A stretch of DNA of 64,000 bases from Algoriphagus antarcticus (GTDB lineage: Bacteria > Bacteroidota > Bacteroidia > Cytophagales > Cyclobacteriaceae): assembly GCF_002150685.1 (NCBI RefSeq), contig NZ_MSSW01000008.1, positions 111,938 to 175,937 of the forward strand, written 5' to 3'. Made by a program: the position numbers and the translations under genes. Shown here piece by piece: positions 61,700 through 64,000 of the stretch. The notes beneath the pieces are model-generated. The model had not been told where the DNA came from. It ran no database searches and saw only the letters and a list, made by a program, of their open reading frames with translations. Each line of letters begins with the position of its first letter. Positions within the stretch are counted from its first letter, which is position 1.

Positions 61700-61823
61700 G
61701 CAGCTACAAGAAGTTGGCGATTTCGAAGCACTAAACTGTCTGCCACCACAAAAGTTGATACGAAGCTCAAAGCTTCATTTAACCACTGAACCGCCAATTT
61801 TTTCGTGGGTGCTGTTAGCTGCA
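61700..61823 (-). repeat. attC-like recombination site, copy A
   Basis: In minus-strand order: R'' TGCAGCTAAC (61814-61823), L'' TTGGCG (61792-61797), a 70-nt loop with its own GAAGCT/AGCTTC hairpin, L' CGCCAA (61714-61719) and R' TGTAGCTGC (61700-61708). The nested arms give the four-box layout of integron attC sites at a plausible length (124 bp). The agmatine-deiminase-like frame stops 16 bp before R''. The group II intron begins 5 bp beyond R'. A related element is at 52288-52430. Confidence 0.6.
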
Positions 61824-61839
61824 TGTCGTTTTCCTTCCG

Positions 61840-62676
61840 TCATACTGTAATGTTCCATGTGATGCAATTTAATATTCCTCCTTCGTCTGCTAATTCGTTG
61901 CTGTCAACTGTCGCAATGGTTTGTCCCTTGAAAACTTTCTCTAAAACTTTTACTGCTTGTTCGTCATACTTGCTTTTGAATGTCGGAACGATTACCGCTT
62001 GTTTCATTTGCAGATAGTTTAAGTAAAGTCCTTTTGCACTTATCAATGTCGGGTCGTTCGGTGGATTGTAAGGAAGTTCAATCCAATCAAGTCCTGCGTT
62101 GTGCAATGACATTCTAAAACACCTTTGAAATTCTGCGTTCTCTTTTGATTAGTCATTGATTAAAACTGTGTTGCTGTCAATGAAACGAACCATGCCGTCT
62201 GCATGTCCTGTAAAATCATTGATGTCCCAAGGCACGAAAAAAAGTTTGTCAACTTCGAAAAGGTCTTTGAGTTGCTTGATTAATTCTCTTTCTGAAATGT
62301 GTTTGTTCTCATGGAAAACTTTGTCGCACATAATTACTTTGTCCGTTGTCCTTGAAACATTGCCACCGTCAACAATCAGTTTTGATTTTGTAGTAGTCAA
62401 GTTGATTGCTTTGCAAATGCTGTCAACATTTGAAATAGTTTTCTGATATTTTTTCGGCTGCAAGTAGTCGGGGTTGTAAGTGAATTGCACAAACTTGTCC
62501 GTGCTGATTTGAACTGGCATAAAGTCAACAGCCCAAATGTCTTTTGTGCCTGGAAGAAAATGAAAATTGATGTTACAGTCATTCAATACCTTTTCAAATC
62601 GCTGAAAAAATTTCGGCTGCTTGCTTTGTAAGCAGTCCGCAAGAAAAAGTTTATTTGTTTGGCTGTCCGTTAGCAT
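61840..62676 (-). pseudogene. Agmatine/peptidylarginine deiminase-family protein with in-frame stop
   Basis: Two pieces in one frame, 62149-62676 and 61840-62148, are split by a single TAA at 62149-62151 (..VLIND*SKENAEF..). The first half has TKDIWAVDFMP, VDGGN and the catalytic GHADGMVRF. The second has LPYNPPND, YLNYLQMKQAVIVP and a Cys in EGGILNCITWN. These are hallmarks of the PF04371 fold, which hydrolyses guanidino groups. Without the stop the protein would be about 278 aa, shorter than agmatine deiminases, with weak N-terminal motif conservation. Probably non-functional; a sequencing error should be excluded. Confidence 0.8.
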
Positions 62677-63924
62677 TTACAATTTTACATTATAGCCCAT
62701 GATGTTTTTTGCTTCCTCATTTGAAATTTTGTTTTCGCTTAAAAGTTGTTTCACAACTTTTTCTTTGTCTTTGAATTTGTGAGCAAGATTAAGTTCAACT
62801 ATATAGCGATAAGGTTTGCCTATAAAATTTTGTGTGTCCTCTACTTTTTTTGTCAAACCAATTCTTGTCGACTGCGTTGGTTCTTCATCTTTAATTACTC
62901 CTTGATTTATCTCACGAAGGCAAAGCCCTTTATCACCTGCCATGATGTTGCCAAACTTGTCAAAAATTTCTCTCGTAACATTTGATGCTCCGCTGATGTA
63001 TTGATTTGTCTGCATATTGCGGATGCCACGAATTAAAATGCTTGCATAAATTTTCTTGTCATAATTACCAAAAGTCAAATCAATTCCCATGTCGTTGAAA
63101 TACCAATTACCTGCAAAGAGTTGTTGGTTTCGTTTGTGAACATAAGGGTCGGGATGATTTTCGCTGTCGTGATAATAAACTTCGCACTCTATAATTCTGT
63201 ATGGTTGGTCGCCTACAACAAGACACAAATAATTCATCATGTAGTGTGTATGTGTTTCAAATCTGTCTGCAAGTGTTTTGAATTCAAAGCCACCGTTTAT
63301 ATCATTCCAAAATTCAAAAAGTTGGTTGGCTTCGTTCCTTGTGTCTTTCTTCGGAAATGTTTTTACAAAGTCGTCAATATATTTTAAGCCCAGATGTTTT
63401 AAAACTTCAATGACTTCATGAGGTTTCTCCATGTTGCCTTCCGATAGATGTCCCAAAATGGTGAGCATCCTCGGTTGGTTTGCCCGCCTCAATTCTTCCA
63501 GAACATTTTCAATTTTATCCCGCTTCGCAAGTAGAATTTTCTCATAAACAAAAATGGTGTAACTGTGAATAGTGATGCCAAGCTCGGGCAAAGTGCTGAA
63601 AGCACTTGCCTTGTTTTCTTGTGCATCTTTTAGAATTTGTGTTTCGGGTTTGGCTGGACTTAAGAGATACTCTTTTGCTGCCTTGTGAAGTTGTCGCACT
63701 CGTTCTTCAACTTCTAAATGTGTCGGCACACTTCCGTTGAACCATAAAAGTTTTGTGTTCTCGTCTGTTGGTGGAAGTCCGAAGTGGCTTAAAATTCCGT
63801 CTTGAAGCGTTAGGATTTCTTCAAATAATTGTCCGTCTTCCGAAGGTCCACCTTTTTTGTCTAAGGCAATTTGGAGCTTTGGAAGTCCTGTCAGTGCGTT
63901 TTTAATTTGTTCTTGTTTATTCAT
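62677..63924 (-). CDS. Large protein of unknown function
   Basis: A 415-aa soluble protein with no signal peptide or membrane segment. The N-terminal ~200 residues are helical and charged. The C-terminal ~200 include RIIECEVYYHDSENHPDPYVHKRNQQ, FAGNWYFNDMGIDLTFGNYDKKIYASILIRGIRN and a final KVVKQLLSENKISNEEAKNIMGY helix. The central block loosely recalls enzymes acting on nucleic-acid bases, but I do not recognise a family and assign no function. It ends directly against the deiminase-like gene and is the first gene of putative cassette A. Confidence 0.75.
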   Translation of the reverse strand: MNKQEQIKNALTGLPKLQIALDKKGGPSEDGQLFEEILTLQDGILSHFGLPPTDENTKLLWFNGSVPTHLEVEERVRQLHKAAKEYLLSPAKPETQILKDAQENKASAFSTLPELGITIHSYTIFVYEKILLAKRDKIENVLEELRRANQPRMLTILGHLSEGNMEKPHEVIEVLKHLGLKYIDDFVKTFPKKDTRNEANQLFEFWNDINGGFEFKTLADRFETHTHYMMNYLCLVVGDQPYRIIECEVYYHDSENHPDPYVHKRNQQLFAGNWYFNDMGIDLTFGNYDKKIYASILIRGIRNMQTNQYISGASNVTREIFDKFGNIMAGDKGLCLREINQGVIKDEEPTQSTRIGLTKKVEDTQNFIGKPYRYIVELNLAHKFKDKEKVVKQLLSENKISNEEAKNIMGYNVKL

Positions 63925-64000
63925 GTGTTCGTTTATTCGTGGTTAAAAAGTTTCAAGTTAGCAGGCACTTGCTACGGAGCGTTACGATTGCAGCTAACGT

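Larger units (their letters stand above)
61814..63998 (-). mobile_element. Putative integron-like gene cassette A
   Basis: The block begins (minus strand) with GTTAGCTGCA at 63989-63998 and ends with the exact complement, TGCAGCTAAC, at 61814-61823. It contains two same-strand genes, the first starting 65 bp after the border and the last stopping 16 bp before the other border, followed by an attC-like hairpin. Matching ends of this kind are what insertion of a circular cassette at a GTT core produces. The 2.2-kb size is large for a cassette. Confidence 0.5.

Noticed and set aside
1..64000. CRISPR arrays, tRNA and rRNA genes
   Set aside because: I looked for regularly spaced repeats, tRNA-like T-arm sequences and rRNA signatures and saw none I could support.

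Overview
The window is a chromosomal segment of a Bacteroidota bacterium, most probably in the Cytophagales/Cyclobacteriaceae (Algoriphagus-like). The evidence is a C-terminal type IX secretion sorting domain, OMP_b-brl-type outer membrane proteins with a carboxypeptidase-like N-domain, DUF3857/transglutaminase proteins, a DUF5916 protein, many lipoproteins, moderate GC, and almost no Shine-Dalgarno sequences. Lineage is inferred from gene content only.

Left end (0.4-8.2 kb): a four-gene, same-strand, tightly spaced cluster that looks like a defence operon. It encodes a type III methyltransferase (Mod) with an AT-rich mosaic centre, a type III restriction subunit (Res), a RecQ-type helicase fused to a phosphoribosyltransferase-like domain, and a DprA/Smf-like protein. 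It ends in a strong terminator.

Core region (8.2-52.2 kb): mostly housekeeping and envelope genes. They include NDH-2, YebC, YjjX, an M28 peptidase, a ClC transporter, MtgA, superoxide dismutase, TadA, two unrelated phosphate-transporter families, DeoC, a LYS1/alanine-dehydrogenase-like enzyme, a TRIC channel, a patatin, serine hydrolases, a ChbG-like deacetylase followed by a six-hairpin glycosidase, YjbQ and a TfoX-like protein. Notable structures are a DnaA-box cluster at 15.6-15.75 kb, a tandem array of DUF3857 genes (17.6-25.4 kb) that still contains the 3' stump of a deleted paralogue, and a family of small two-helix membrane proteins (41.4-42.7 kb), three of which lie between 144-bp direct repeats.

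Right end (52.2-64 kb): accessory DNA with decayed mobile elements. Two IS91-family transposase remnants lie in the same orientation on either side of a sulfatase. The second is fused to a tyrosine-recombinase fragment. Short CCCG...CGGG palindromes are scattered through the region, and one has interrupted a transposase frame. A degenerate group II intron (59.74-61.69 kb) carries a recognisable 34-nt domain V and a broken reverse transcriptase. The two gene blocks around it (56.87-59.73 and 61.81-63.998 kb) have complementary borders, stop codons 11-16 bp before a hairpin, and attC-like R''/L''/L'/R' arms. They therefore look like cassettes of an integron-like array, with the intron sitting at one recombination site. 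This array and the RecQ-PRTase/DprA operon are the most interesting parts of the window.
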